Of a stretch of 64,000 nucleotides of DNA, positions 18,301-26,523 are shown one piece after another; positions within the stretch are counted from its first letter, which is position 1; each line of letters starts with the position of its first letter. The notes beneath the pieces are model-generated. The model had not been told where the DNA came from. It ran no database searches and worked only from the letters and a program-made list of their open reading frames with translations. The stretch is taken from contig JAFEFO010000001.1 of the NCBI GenBank assembly GCA_018240565.1, positions 1-64,000 of the forward strand, in the 5' to 3' direction. The DNA comes from Pseudomonadota bacterium (GTDB lineage Bacteria; Pseudomonadota; Gammaproteobacteria; Xanthomonadales; Rhodanobacteraceae). The translations under genes and the position numbers were made by a program.

Positions 18301-20944
18301 GCGCCTGGACGGGGTGGCCTTCCAGACCTTGACAGATGTGGACGGCGGCAATGCGATGCGCGTGGGTTACACCGCCGGCACGCCGTATACGATCAATCGC
18401 GCGACGACGACGAGTGTGACGCCAACGCCCAATCCATCGGTGGTCGGTCAAAACGTCAGCATTGGCTGGACGGTGACACCGGCGGTTTCCGGCGGCACGT
18501 TCGCCGGTACGGTAAACGTGAACGCATCGACCGGCGAGACCTGTTCCGGCGCAGTCGGTGCCGGAAGCTGCAACCTCGTATTTGCAAACTCAGGCTCGCG
18601 CACGATCTCGGCCACTTACTCCGGCGGCGGCAGTTATCTGGGTTCCGCAACGACCTCGTCGCCAACGCAGGTGGTGAACAAAGATGCAACGACCACGGCG
18701 ATTTCAAGTGCAACGCCGAATCCGGTGGTGGTGGGGCAAAGCTATACCGTGAGCGGCACGGTGACGGTGAACGCACCCGGATCGAGCACGCCCACAGGCA
18801 TGGTGACGGTAAAGGACGGCAGTGGGACAGGCAGCGCATCCTCGACCTGCACGGTAAGCAGCGGCGCGTTCAGTTGCAGCCTCACCTCGATCAGTGCCGG
18901 CGCCAAAACGCTGACCGCAACTTACGGTGGCGATGGCAACAATCTGTCATCGAGTGGCACCGGTACACAAACGGTCAACAAGGATGCAACGACGGCAGCG
19001 ATTGGCAGCATCTCGCCGAGTGGCGTCGTTACCGGACAAAGTTACACGATCAGCGGAACGGTTTCGGTATCAACACCCGGTGCCGGAACACCGACGGGGA
19101 CGATGACAGTGAGCGACGGCAGCGCAACCGGAGCGTGCAGCCTGAGCGCAGGTGCCTACAGTTGTTCTCTGGCTTCGACCAGCGTCGGCAGCAAGACGAT
19201 CAGCGCAACCTACGGCGGCGATGCCAACGACCTGGGATCATCCGCCAACAACGGCAGCCAGACTGTTGCACAGGCTCAAACGACTACGACAATTTCGACG
19301 TTGAGCGCCGATCCGGCTGTCATCGGCCAGAGCTACACCATTAGCGGCAGCGTCGTCGTCAAAGCGCCCGGTAGCGGCACGCCCACAGGCACGGTGACGG
19401 TTGGCGATGGAAGTGCAACGTCAGCACCGTGCACGCTAAGTGCGGGCGCATTCAGTTGCACGCTCGCTTCCACCAGTGCAGGTGCGAAGACGCTGACGGC
19501 AACGTATGCGGGCGATGCGAATTACCTCGGTTCGAGTGGCACGCACGCGCAGACCATCAACAAGGACGCTACGGCGACGACGATCGCTTCGGTTGCGCCC
19601 AACCCGGCTGGACTGGGTCAGGCGTATGTGGTGAGCGGCACGGTGAGCGTGAGTGCGCCCGGCGCGGGAACGGTAACCGGGACAGTAACCGTGTCGGATG
19701 GAACCGCCCTGGCTACGTGCAGCCTCAATAGCGGTGCATACTCGTGCAATTTGACTTCGTTCACGGCAGGTGCCAAGACGCTGACCGCGACGTATTCGGG
19801 CGATACCAATAACCTGACATCGTCCACCACGTCCAGTCAGCAGATCAACAAGGCCGCCACTACGACCGCAATCGGGAATGTGACGCCGGATCCGGTTGTC
19901 GTCGGACAAAGCTACACGGTCAGCGGTACGGTGAGCGTTGTAACGCCGGGTATCGGCACGCCGACCGGAACCGTGACTGTGAGCGACGGCAGCGCATCCA
20001 CGACGTGTACGCTGAGCAGTGGCGCTTTCAGTTGTGCGCTGACATCGGCCTCGGCAGGCGCGAAATCGATCACCGCGACCTACGGCGGAGACGGCAACTA
20101 TTCCACGTCCAACGGATCCGGTACGCAGCAGGTCAATGCGGCGGGAATTTTGCAGATTGTTCCCACCGGTCCGGCATTTGCGCAGTTTGGCAAGGTAATC
20201 ACGTATTCGATCCTGGTAACGAATAGCGGTGGTTCGACGGTAAGCGCTCTGGTGAAGGACAACTTGCCGGCGGTGGATTTCGTCGCGGGTAGCGCCTCGT
20301 GGACGTGCGTCGCAGCAGGCAGCGCGTCCTGTGGAAACGCCAGCGGCAGCGGCAATCTGGGTGATAACGCGACGGTTCCAGTGAGCGGCACGGTGACGTA
20401 TCTGCTCACCGCTACCATCCTGACCGAGAGCCAGCTTGCGGTGGATTCGATAACCAACAGTGCCAGCGCCGAAGATTCCGCGACCACGAATCTGGTTGCC
20501 GGTGCGGTCGATACGCAGTTGGTTTTGTTCCGTAATGGCTTCGAGAGCGGCGGCAACGGCGCGCTGGATGCAGTCGCCAGCGCGATCGGAAACTCCGAGG
20601 TGCTAAGCGAAAGTTCGACGGCATCAATTCCGATCGGCTTGCCACCGGGTGATGAACGCAGCCCTGCCACCATCGCGCGCGGCTTGGCATCGGGCAGCGA
20701 AGTATTCCGCGTGGAAGCGGTACGGGTCGAATCGCATGTGCTGATTCACCTCATCGCCAGCGACACGCCAGTCGAGCACGCCAGGGCTTGGATCGACGCA
20801 ACCGGCGAGGCGCGCGTCGCGCTTGGTTTGGCGACGGCGGCCGACGGCGAGCATTTGGTTCTCGCCAGCGCCCATACGACCCAGGATATTCGGATCGGCG
20901 GTGCGAATACGGTTGCGCTATATCTGATGGAGACAATGCCATGA
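15329..20944 (+). CDS. Giant secreted RCC1-repeat / Ig-like-repeat protein
   Basis: An 1871-aa exported protein. A signal peptide (about residues 1-33, TM core FAGFIGLVCAALVAALV, end NAAA) leads into about 14 RCC1-type propeller repeats (to about residue 790) with recurring CALTTGGAVKCWG-like and GQLGNGDTSG units. These are followed by an Ig-like domain (TSTVPADTTPTVAATV), six about 96-residue Ig-like repeats (about 1025-1600) and a DUF11-like domain. The motif VLFRNGFESG (about 1731-1740) matches the tag seen at the C-termini of other proteins here, but about 130 residues follow it. ATG 15329 has GAGGGAGGG upstream; a TTG at 15302 is rejected. Likely cell-surface role; ligand unknown. Its stop overlaps the next gene by 4 bp. 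Confidence 0.9.
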   Translation: MSSTRYGNVGRFAGFIGLVCAALVAALVPTRNAAALDIAAGSQHACAITAAHGVKCWGSDGAGQLGDGLGTPNIPKGPVDVVGLSGPVISIVAGALHTCALISGGAVQCWGNNSSGQLGNGDTAGAQQNSPVNVVGLGSGVVAISASGGQSGNHTCALKTTGAMVCWGDNGYGQLGNGDTSGANQYSPVAVSGLGSGVAAISAGSYHSCAVTTAGAAKCWGWNLVGQLGDGLAETFAYSPVQVTGLTSGVASISASPGNYPHTCALMTSGAVKCWGNNQNGESGTGDTSTPQYGTPQQVSGLTSGITAIATGGSGLGYNSFTCALNASAQMLCWGGSQNPSSPVIGNGYGFPVYVPTAVIGLTNKVTEMALGQDFACALDATGHIYCWGDDQYYGQFGDPTQYGSGPAAGTGPYGLSYVPLDVFGLSNGATKVSVGNGWACSSGGAGTAQCWGNNPYLNLGNGDSSYASQAAPSLVSNLTGITAITSSGEGGHNCAITAVGAAYCWGNGGNGQLGTGNTLGSATPVAVSGLGSGVSAIAEGYFHTCAVVNGAAMCWGYNSSGALGNGDTTGAQQNAPVAVTGLGSGVTAIAAGFTHSCAVVSGAAKCWGDNMNGVLGNGDTTGANQFTPVGVTGLSSGVTAIATSQDHTCALTIGGAVLCWGENSYGELGNGDITGATQYTPVQVSGLTSGVKAIAVADFESCAITSANALVCWGSNSSGQLGNGDTSGANQLTPVAVSGLGSGVVAVALGGNSNPANACAVRNSGAVSCWGSNGAGQLGIGYGPSVTYPVNPVPGTPFGTLTVTSITPPANNTYSLRSGNSTLTFVANMSQTATVVGSPRIPITLNSGTVYANYVSGSGTNALTFTYTVGVGDSDTNGIALVSPIDLNGGYIHAGEVYTDGTFTPPNTTGILVDGIPPTITSTVPADTTPTVAATVHYTVTFSEPVTGVTLSDFALTTSGGVSGASLTSVSGSGTSWTVTANTGSNSGTLRLDGVAFQTLTDVDGGNAMRVGYTAGTPYTINRATTTSVTPTPNPSVVGQNVSIGWTVTPAVSGGTFAGTVNVNASTGETCSGAVGAGSCNLVFANSGSRTISATYSGGGSYLGSATTSSPTQVVNKDATTTAISSATPNPVVVGQSYTVSGTVTVNAPGSSTPTGMVTVKDGSGTGSASSTCTVSSGAFSCSLTSISAGAKTLTATYGGDGNNLSSSGTGTQTVNKDATTAAIGSISPSGVVTGQSYTISGTVSVSTPGAGTPTGTMTVSDGSATGACSLSAGAYSCSLASTSVGSKTISATYGGDANDLGSSANNGSQTVAQAQTTTTISTLSADPAVIGQSYTISGSVVVKAPGSGTPTGTVTVGDGSATSAPCTLSAGAFSCTLASTSAGAKTLTATYAGDANYLGSSGTHAQTINKDATATTIASVAPNPAGLGQAYVVSGTVSVSAPGAGTVTGTVTVSDGTALATCSLNSGAYSCNLTSFTAGAKTLTATYSGDTNNLTSSTTSSQQINKAATTTAIGNVTPDPVVVGQSYTVSGTVSVVTPGIGTPTGTVTVSDGSASTTCTLSSGAFSCALTSASAGAKSITATYGGDGNYSTSNGSGTQQVNAAGILQIVPTGPAFAQFGKVITYSILVTNSGGSTVSALVKDNLPAVDFVAGSASWTCVAAGSASCGNASGSGNLGDNATVPVSGTVTYLLTATILTESQLAVDSITNSASAEDSATTNLVAGAVDTQLVLFRNGFESGGNGALDAVASAIGNSEVLSESSTASIPIGLPPGDERSPATIARGLASGSEVFRVEAVRVESHVLIHLIASDTPVEHARAWIDATGEARVALGLATAADGEHLVLASAHTTQDIRIGGANTVALYLMETMP
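15440..17690 (+). repeat. RCC1-encoding internal repeat array
   Basis: About 14 coding repeats of about 150-160 bp. Each contains a Cys-Ala codon pair, then TGCTGGGG or TGTTGGGG (encoding CWG) and a GGNCAANTNGGCAANGG-like segment. They encode blades of RCC1-like beta-propellers. Boundaries are approximate. Confidence 0.75.
18403..20141 (+). repeat. Six tandem Ig-like domain coding repeats
   Basis: Units begin near 18403, 18688, 18988, 19279, 19570 and 19858, each about 290 bp. Each encodes a TTTxI-x-PNPVVVGQSYTVSGTV start and an AGAKTLTATYxGD end. High sequence similarity between units suggests expansion by recombination and possible copy-number variation between strains. Confidence 0.8.
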
Positions 20945-23900
20945 TGTACTCAAACGAAGCAAAACGTAGTTCGGTCGCACATGTTGTACGCGTGCTCGGC
21001 GTCTGCCTCGTCGAATTGCTGGCGTGGTCCGGCGCTACCGCGCAAACGCCGTTCGCCAACCCCTCCTTTCCCTTGATTGCCGATGGCACCGTCAATGTGG
21101 CAGCTGTCGCGGCCAACGGCAGCATCGTCATCGGCGGTACCTTTACCACGGTCGATGGACAGCCACGGCAAAACATCGCGCGCCTGAACGCGAACGGCAC
21201 GCTGGATTCGACATGGAATCCCGGTGCCGACGGTACAATAAGTGCTCTGGCAATCGACGGCGCCGGCAATATTTACGTGGGCGGCAATTTCGGGAGTATC
21301 GGCGGGCAGCAACGCGGTGGCCTTGCGAAACTCTCGCCTACTACGGCCGCAGCCGATTCGACGTGGAATCCCGCTCCGGATAATTATTATATCAATGCCT
21401 TGGCCGTCGATGGCAGCGGCGCCAACCTGTACGTTGTAGGCGCCTTCCAAAACATCGGCGGACAAGCACGCCAATATCTGGCCAAGCTCACCACCAGCAG
21501 TACTGGCGCCGCGGATGCAACGTGGAATCCGGCGCCTGATGATATTCCTTCGACGATGGCTCTTGATCCTGCAGGTGCAATATACGTCGGTGGCTCCTTC
21601 GCGAACATCGGCGGCCAGGCGCGTTCCAATTTGGCGAAGCTTTCCCCGACTGGAGCCGGCGCGGCGGATGCAACGTGGAATCCTGCGCCAGATAGACAAG
21701 TAAATTCACTGGCAGTCGATAATACCGGAGCTATTTTTGTGCAAGGGAATTTCGCGAATATAGGCGGACAGGCACGCAGCACCATCGCCAAGCTCTCGAG
21801 CAGCGGCACTGGCCTGGCCGATGCGACCTGGAATCCGGCGCCGAGCTGCAACGTCTACGCGATGTGGCCGGACAACGCAGGTAACGTCTACGTTGCAGGG
21901 TGCTTTACTTCGATCGGCGGTGCATCGCTCAACAATCTGGCGAAACTCTCATCCACCGGTACCGGCGCGGCGGAAACCTCGTGGAACCCCGGCTCGGCGG
22001 GAGGTATTGTTGGTCTCGAAGCCGGTTTGCTGAGTACGCTGGTCGTGAATTCCAGCGGCGCTGTCGTCTTGGGCGGGCCCTTCGACAGCGTCGCCGGCCA
22101 GTTTCGGCGAGGCCTCGCGATTGTGTCGAGTTCAACCGGCGCTCTGTTGTCGGCTCGCGATACAGAAATGCCCGGAACAGTATCGGCAATCATTGCGCAG
22201 CCGAGTGGCGGCGCAATCGTTGGCGGTACGTTCAATCTGGCTGGTACGACCCCGCGCAACAGTCTGTTGCGCTTGAACGCTGACGGCACGCTGGATCCGA
22301 ACTGGAATCCCGATGTGCTGGGTACCGTTTCTGCGCTTGCGCTCGACACAAGCGGCAGAGTGTATGTCGGCGGACTCTTCAAGCAAATTGATGCAGTCTA
22401 TGCGTACAACTTGGCCAGGGTTTCCGGAAGTGGGGCTGGTACGGTCGATACGACCTGGTCGCCGTGCTGCAGTATTTCCTTTGTTACCGCACTCGCTACG
22501 GATAGCACAGGCAATACCTATGTCAGCGATCAATATAGTCATCTCATTCGAATCAATAGCGCGGGGACGACCGATTCAACATGGACCCCACAACCAAATG
22601 GCGAAGTAGTTGCGCTGGCCGTGGACAGCACGGGTGCCATTTACGCCGGCGGACGGTTTTCCAATATCGGTGGCCAAGCGTTGCAGTCCATCGCGAAGCT
22701 CAATAACACCAATGGCTCGGCAGATCCGAATTGGACCGCAAATCCCAGCAGCCCTGTCGTCTCGATCGCGTTGGACAACAATGGCGACGTATTCGCGGGA
22801 GGTGGCAAATTCTCCTCCAGCACGGGCACAAGCGATTCGTCTTGGAATCTACCTTGCTACAGTGGCTACAGTGACAGCGGGCCGTTGGCAGTGGTGGACA
22901 ATGCGAGGCAAATGCTTTACGCGACACTCTGCTTTGTGCCCCTTGCCCGCTATTCCATCGCCGATCCGGCGGTCGATAGCGACGGTTGGGGAGCGCAATT
23001 GATATCCGCATTGTATTCGGGTCGCGTTAGCACGATCGCGGTTGACGCAACGACAGGAAATGTGTTCTTCGGTGGGTCGTTCACGTCGGTAAACGGACAG
23101 CCTCGCAGTAGTATTGCAATGTTGCCCCCCACGGTGCCGAATATCTCGACGGCAGAACGCAATGCCCTGGTGGCGCTCTACACCTCGACCACGGGGACCG
23201 GATGGACCACACAGACGAATTGGAACGGAGCGGCGGGCACGGAATGCACATGGTATGGCGTGCAATGTCTGAACGGGCACGTTTTCTCTCTCAATATGCA
23301 GGGCAATAACCTAGTCGGTGCATTGCCAAGCTTGTCGGCGTTTTCCGGCATGAACAATATCTATTTTGATAACAACCAGCTCAGCGGTTCCATTCCAGCG
23401 CTGACCGGTCTCAGTTCGCTGCAGTACCTGGTTTTAGACAACAACCAATTGAGCGGCGTAATTCCGTCCCTTGCCGGTCTTAATTCACTGATCGTCCTTT
23501 CGTTGGCTAGCAACCAATTGAGCGGCTCAATTCCTGCTCTTTCGGGGTTGTCGAATCTTGCTGATTTCCAGGCCCCTTATAATCAGTTAACTGGAAGTAT
23601 CCCGTCGTTGCCGAGCAATATCGGGTCTTTCATCGTCAGCAACAACCAGCTGACCGGGTCGTTGCCGACATTGCCAGTTTATCTGGCCGATTTTGAGGTC
23701 AGCAACAACCATCTGACGGGGGCGATTCCATCTTTTGCTTCATTGGCGTCGGCCGGCAGGTACTATCTGGATCACAATCAGTTGACGGGTTCACTACCCG
23801 CATTTCCTTCGAGCTTCTATGGCACGGACTTCAATGCAAGTCATAACCAGTTGACGGGGTCCATACCAGCTTTTCCAAAACTCGTGTACAGCGAGAGCGT

Positions 23901-24342
23901 TCAATATGACGTGAGCTATAACCAAATCACGGGAACGTTGCCTGATCTTTCCACGCTGGCAATCGCCTATCAGATTCAATTCCACGCAGGGCATAACCTG
24001 TTGACAGGTTCAATTCCGGCACTCGATGCGTTGTCTTTGACACAGTTCGACGTCAGCAACAACCAGTTGACCGGTACCTTGCCGGATTTATCGACCGCTA
24101 AGCTGCTTAACTTCAGCGTGGGCGGTAATCGGATCACAGGGCCAGTACCCAATCCGCCAAGCCCCAATAATTTGTACGCCAATGGATCGAGTCTGTGCCC
24201 GAACCCACTCGACATGACGTCGAGCGCCAACGATGCGGCATGGGATACCGCGACCGGCTACACGCCTTGGTACGCGACGCCCAGCGCAAACAATGCCTGC
24301 GACGAGATTTTTGGCGCCGCTGCAGGCTCGTTCGATCAATAG
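20941..24342 (+). CDS. Secreted delta-60-repeat and plant-type LRR protein
   Basis: A 1133-aa exported protein (signal region about 1-35, core VLGVCLVELLAWSGATAQ). The N-terminal about 720 residues are delta-60-like repeats (GGTFTTVDGQPRQNIARLNA, then LDSTWNPG units). After TAERNALVALYTSTTGTGW comes an LRRNT_2-like cap with CTWYGVQC. LRRs of the NxLxGxIP type follow, e.g. NNQLSGSIPALTGLSSLQYL, the class best known from plant receptor kinases. The C-terminus ends DEIFGAAAGSFDQ, only loosely like the IFxxGFE tag. The gene is translationally coupled (ATGA) to the RCC1 gene and is visibly less G+C-rich than its surroundings. Ligand unknown. Confidence 0.88.
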   Translation: MMYSNEAKRSSVAHVVRVLGVCLVELLAWSGATAQTPFANPSFPLIADGTVNVAAVAANGSIVIGGTFTTVDGQPRQNIARLNANGTLDSTWNPGADGTISALAIDGAGNIYVGGNFGSIGGQQRGGLAKLSPTTAAADSTWNPAPDNYYINALAVDGSGANLYVVGAFQNIGGQARQYLAKLTTSSTGAADATWNPAPDDIPSTMALDPAGAIYVGGSFANIGGQARSNLAKLSPTGAGAADATWNPAPDRQVNSLAVDNTGAIFVQGNFANIGGQARSTIAKLSSSGTGLADATWNPAPSCNVYAMWPDNAGNVYVAGCFTSIGGASLNNLAKLSSTGTGAAETSWNPGSAGGIVGLEAGLLSTLVVNSSGAVVLGGPFDSVAGQFRRGLAIVSSSTGALLSARDTEMPGTVSAIIAQPSGGAIVGGTFNLAGTTPRNSLLRLNADGTLDPNWNPDVLGTVSALALDTSGRVYVGGLFKQIDAVYAYNLARVSGSGAGTVDTTWSPCCSISFVTALATDSTGNTYVSDQYSHLIRINSAGTTDSTWTPQPNGEVVALAVDSTGAIYAGGRFSNIGGQALQSIAKLNNTNGSADPNWTANPSSPVVSIALDNNGDVFAGGGKFSSSTGTSDSSWNLPCYSGYSDSGPLAVVDNARQMLYATLCFVPLARYSIADPAVDSDGWGAQLISALYSGRVSTIAVDATTGNVFFGGSFTSVNGQPRSSIAMLPPTVPNISTAERNALVALYTSTTGTGWTTQTNWNGAAGTECTWYGVQCLNGHVFSLNMQGNNLVGALPSLSAFSGMNNIYFDNNQLSGSIPALTGLSSLQYLVLDNNQLSGVIPSLAGLNSLIVLSLASNQLSGSIPALSGLSNLADFQAPYNQLTGSIPSLPSNIGSFIVSNNQLTGSLPTLPVYLADFEVSNNHLTGAIPSFASLASAGRYYLDHNQLTGSLPAFPSSFYGTDFNASHNQLTGSIPAFPKLVYSESVQYDVSYNQITGTLPDLSTLAIAYQIQFHAGHNLLTGSIPALDALSLTQFDVSNNQLTGTLPDLSTAKLLNFSVGGNRITGPVPNPPSPNNLYANGSSLCPNPLDMTSSANDAAWDTATGYTPWYATPSANNACDEIFGAAAGSFDQ

Positions 24343-24350
24343 TGCAACTT

Positions 24351-24380
24351 GGCGGCGGGCGCGTCATTGCGCCCGCTGCC
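24351..24380 (+). terminator. Terminator of the RCC1/LRR operon
   Basis: A 12-bp stem (24351-24362 with 24369-24380, one G-U pair) with a 6-nt loop, GC-rich, followed by GCTTTA. It starts 9 nt after the LRR-protein stop. Only a short T run follows. Confidence 0.65.
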
Positions 24381-24406
24381 GCTTTACGTACGGCCCTCCA
24401 TTGCCG

Positions 24407-24444
24407 CTTCGCAAAGTTCCCCCCGCGGCGCGGGGGAAGCGAAG
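24407..24444. terminator. CCCCC/GGGGG hairpin between convergent genes
   Basis: CTTCGC pairs with GCGAAG, and TTCCCCC with GGGGGAA, with a 4-nt bulge on the left arm. It lies just before the stop of the minus-strand M13 gene, so it probably ends that transcript. It belongs to the same hairpin family as 228-251 and 6444-6467. Confidence 0.55.
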
Positions 24445-24450
24445 ACGGAC

Positions 24451-26490
24451 CTACCAGATCTTCACCTGCTTGTCGCCACTGCGCACCATTTTGTCGCCGG
24501 CCTTGCACGAGAACGCCTGGGCGAACGCGGGCATGTTCGACGGCGCGCCGATCGCGCGGAACTGGATCGGCGAGTGCGGATCGGCGGCGAGCAGCACCAG
24601 TTGGCGTTGTTCGCGCGTGGAGCCGCGCCACACGCGCGCCCAATTGAGGAAGAAGCGCTGGTCCTGGGTGTAGCCGTCGATCTTTTCGGCGGCTTCCTTC
24701 GGATTCTTCGCCAGCGCCATCTGCAGCGCGTCGTAGGCGGCGTTGATGCCGCCGAGGTCGCCGATGTTCTCGCCCAGGGTCAGGCGGCCGTTGACGTGCT
24801 TGTCGGGATGGTCGGCCAACGGCACGTAGGCGTCGAACTGGTCGACCAATTTCTGCGTGCGCGCTTCGAACTTGGCGCGATCATCCTTCGTCCACCAGTT
24901 GACGTTGTTGCCGTCGCCGTCGAACTGGCTGCCCTGGTCGTCGAAGCCGTGGCTGGCCTCGTGGCCGATCACCGCGCCGATGCCGCCGTAGTTGATCGCG
25001 TCGTCGCCGTCGGCAAAGAAGAACGGCGGTTGCAGGATTGCCGCCGGGAAGTTGATCGTGTTGTCGGTCGGGTTGTAATAGGCGTTGACCGTCTGCGGGG
25101 TCATGAACCACTCCATGCGATCGGTCGGCTTGCCGATCTTGGCGATGTCGTAGTCGTAGTTGAACTTGCGCGCGGCCTGCATGTTGGCGAAGTAGTCGTC
25201 CGCTTTCACCGTCAGACCGTCCCACGAGCGCCAGGTTTCCGGATAGCCGATCTTGGGCAGGAAGGTATTCCACTTGGCGATGGCCTTGGCCTTGGTCGCG
25301 TCGCTCATCCAGTCCAGGTGCTCGATGCGGACCTTGAGCGCGTTGCGCACGTTGTCGACGAGTTCGGCGGCGCGGGCCTTGGCCGCGGGCGGGAAATACT
25401 TGGCCACGTAGAGCTGGCCCAGGCCCTGGCCCATGGCGTGGTTGACGGCGCCGAGCACGCGCTTCCAGCGTGCCTGCTGTTCGAGCTGGCCACTGAGCGT
25501 CTTGCCGTTGAAGGCGAAGCTTTCGTCCTGGAATGGCTTGGACAGGTACGGCGCGGCACCGGCGATGGTGTGCGCGGCGAGATAGTCGCGCCACTGCTGC
25601 GCCGGCACGTCGGTCAGCATCTTGTCGAATTCGGCGAAGAACTTCGGCTGCGACAGCGAGAAACCCTTGTCCACGCTGACGCCTTGGGATTTGAAGAACG
25701 CATTCCAGTCGAAATGCGGCGTGACCTTGTCCGCTTCAGCGACGCTGACGAAGTGGTACTGGTTTTCCGGCTTGCGCATTTCCACGCGCGGGATCGAATG
25801 CGCCGCCAGTCGGGTTTCGAAAGCGAGCACGTTGGCGGCTTTCTTCGCCGCATCGGCCGCCGGTACGCCGGTCAGCTCGAACAATTTGGCGACGTGCTTG
25901 ACGTAGGCGTCGCGGATGTCCTTGTACTCGGGCTTGCTGTAGTAGTCGGTGGTCGGCAGGCTCAGGCCGCCCTGGTCGGCATTGGCGATCTGCAACTTGG
26001 CGTTCTTGAAATCCGCGCCGGAGCCGAAGCGGAACACCCGCTCATCGCCCTTGGCGAAGGACTGCTGCAACCAGGCGACGATGTCCTTGGGCGTCTTCAA
26101 CGCGGCGATGGCAGCCAGTTCCGGCTTGATCGGATCGAATCCGGCCTTGTCGATGGCGGCTTCGTCCATGCCCGAGGCGTACAGCCAGCCGATCTTCTGT
26201 TCGACCGAACCGGATGGCGCCTGCGCGGCACCCTTCTCGGCGGCCTCGACCAGCGCGTGCTGGTCGTTCAGGCTCTTCTCGCGCAGCACATTGAACGATC
26301 CCCAGCCGGTCTGGTCCGGCGGGATCGGATTGGCTGCCACCCACTTGGCGTTGACGAAGTCGTTGAAGTCCTGGCAGGGACTGTATTTGTGATCCAACTC
26401 GTTGGCGTTGAAGTCGGCCGACGCGACGGCGATACCGGCGAGGCCAAGGCCGATGGCGAGGACGAGCGGTTTGAGGATGCGGTGGCGCAT
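24451..26490 (-). CDS. M13-family (PepO/neprilysin-like) zinc metallopeptidase, downstream copy
   Basis: A 679-aa exported endopeptidase for oligopeptides. A signal peptide (MRHRILKPLVLAIGLGLAGI, cleavage near ASA) precedes the M13 N-terminal domain (CQDFNDFVNAKWVAANPIP). The zinc site HEASH lies near residue 510 in VIGHEASHGFDDQGSQFD, with the third ligand in GENIGDLGG. The end CKAGDKMVRSGDKQVKIW is the typical M13 C-terminus. It lies 33 bp downstream of a second M13 gene on the same strand, probably one transcript. Confidence 0.95.
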   Translation of the reverse strand: MRHRILKPLVLAIGLGLAGIAVASADFNANELDHKYSPCQDFNDFVNAKWVAANPIPPDQTGWGSFNVLREKSLNDQHALVEAAEKGAAQAPSGSVEQKIGWLYASGMDEAAIDKAGFDPIKPELAAIAALKTPKDIVAWLQQSFAKGDERVFRFGSGADFKNAKLQIANADQGGLSLPTTDYYSKPEYKDIRDAYVKHVAKLFELTGVPAADAAKKAANVLAFETRLAAHSIPRVEMRKPENQYHFVSVAEADKVTPHFDWNAFFKSQGVSVDKGFSLSQPKFFAEFDKMLTDVPAQQWRDYLAAHTIAGAAPYLSKPFQDESFAFNGKTLSGQLEQQARWKRVLGAVNHAMGQGLGQLYVAKYFPPAAKARAAELVDNVRNALKVRIEHLDWMSDATKAKAIAKWNTFLPKIGYPETWRSWDGLTVKADDYFANMQAARKFNYDYDIAKIGKPTDRMEWFMTPQTVNAYYNPTDNTINFPAAILQPPFFFADGDDAINYGGIGAVIGHEASHGFDDQGSQFDGDGNNVNWWTKDDRAKFEARTQKLVDQFDAYVPLADHPDKHVNGRLTLGENIGDLGGINAAYDALQMALAKNPKEAAEKIDGYTQDQRFFLNWARVWRGSTREQRQLVLLAADPHSPIQFRAIGAPSNMPAFAQAFSCKAGDKMVRSGDKQVKIW

Positions 26491-26523
26491 GATTGTCTCC
26501 TTGGGTTGCTGCGTTGTATACGA

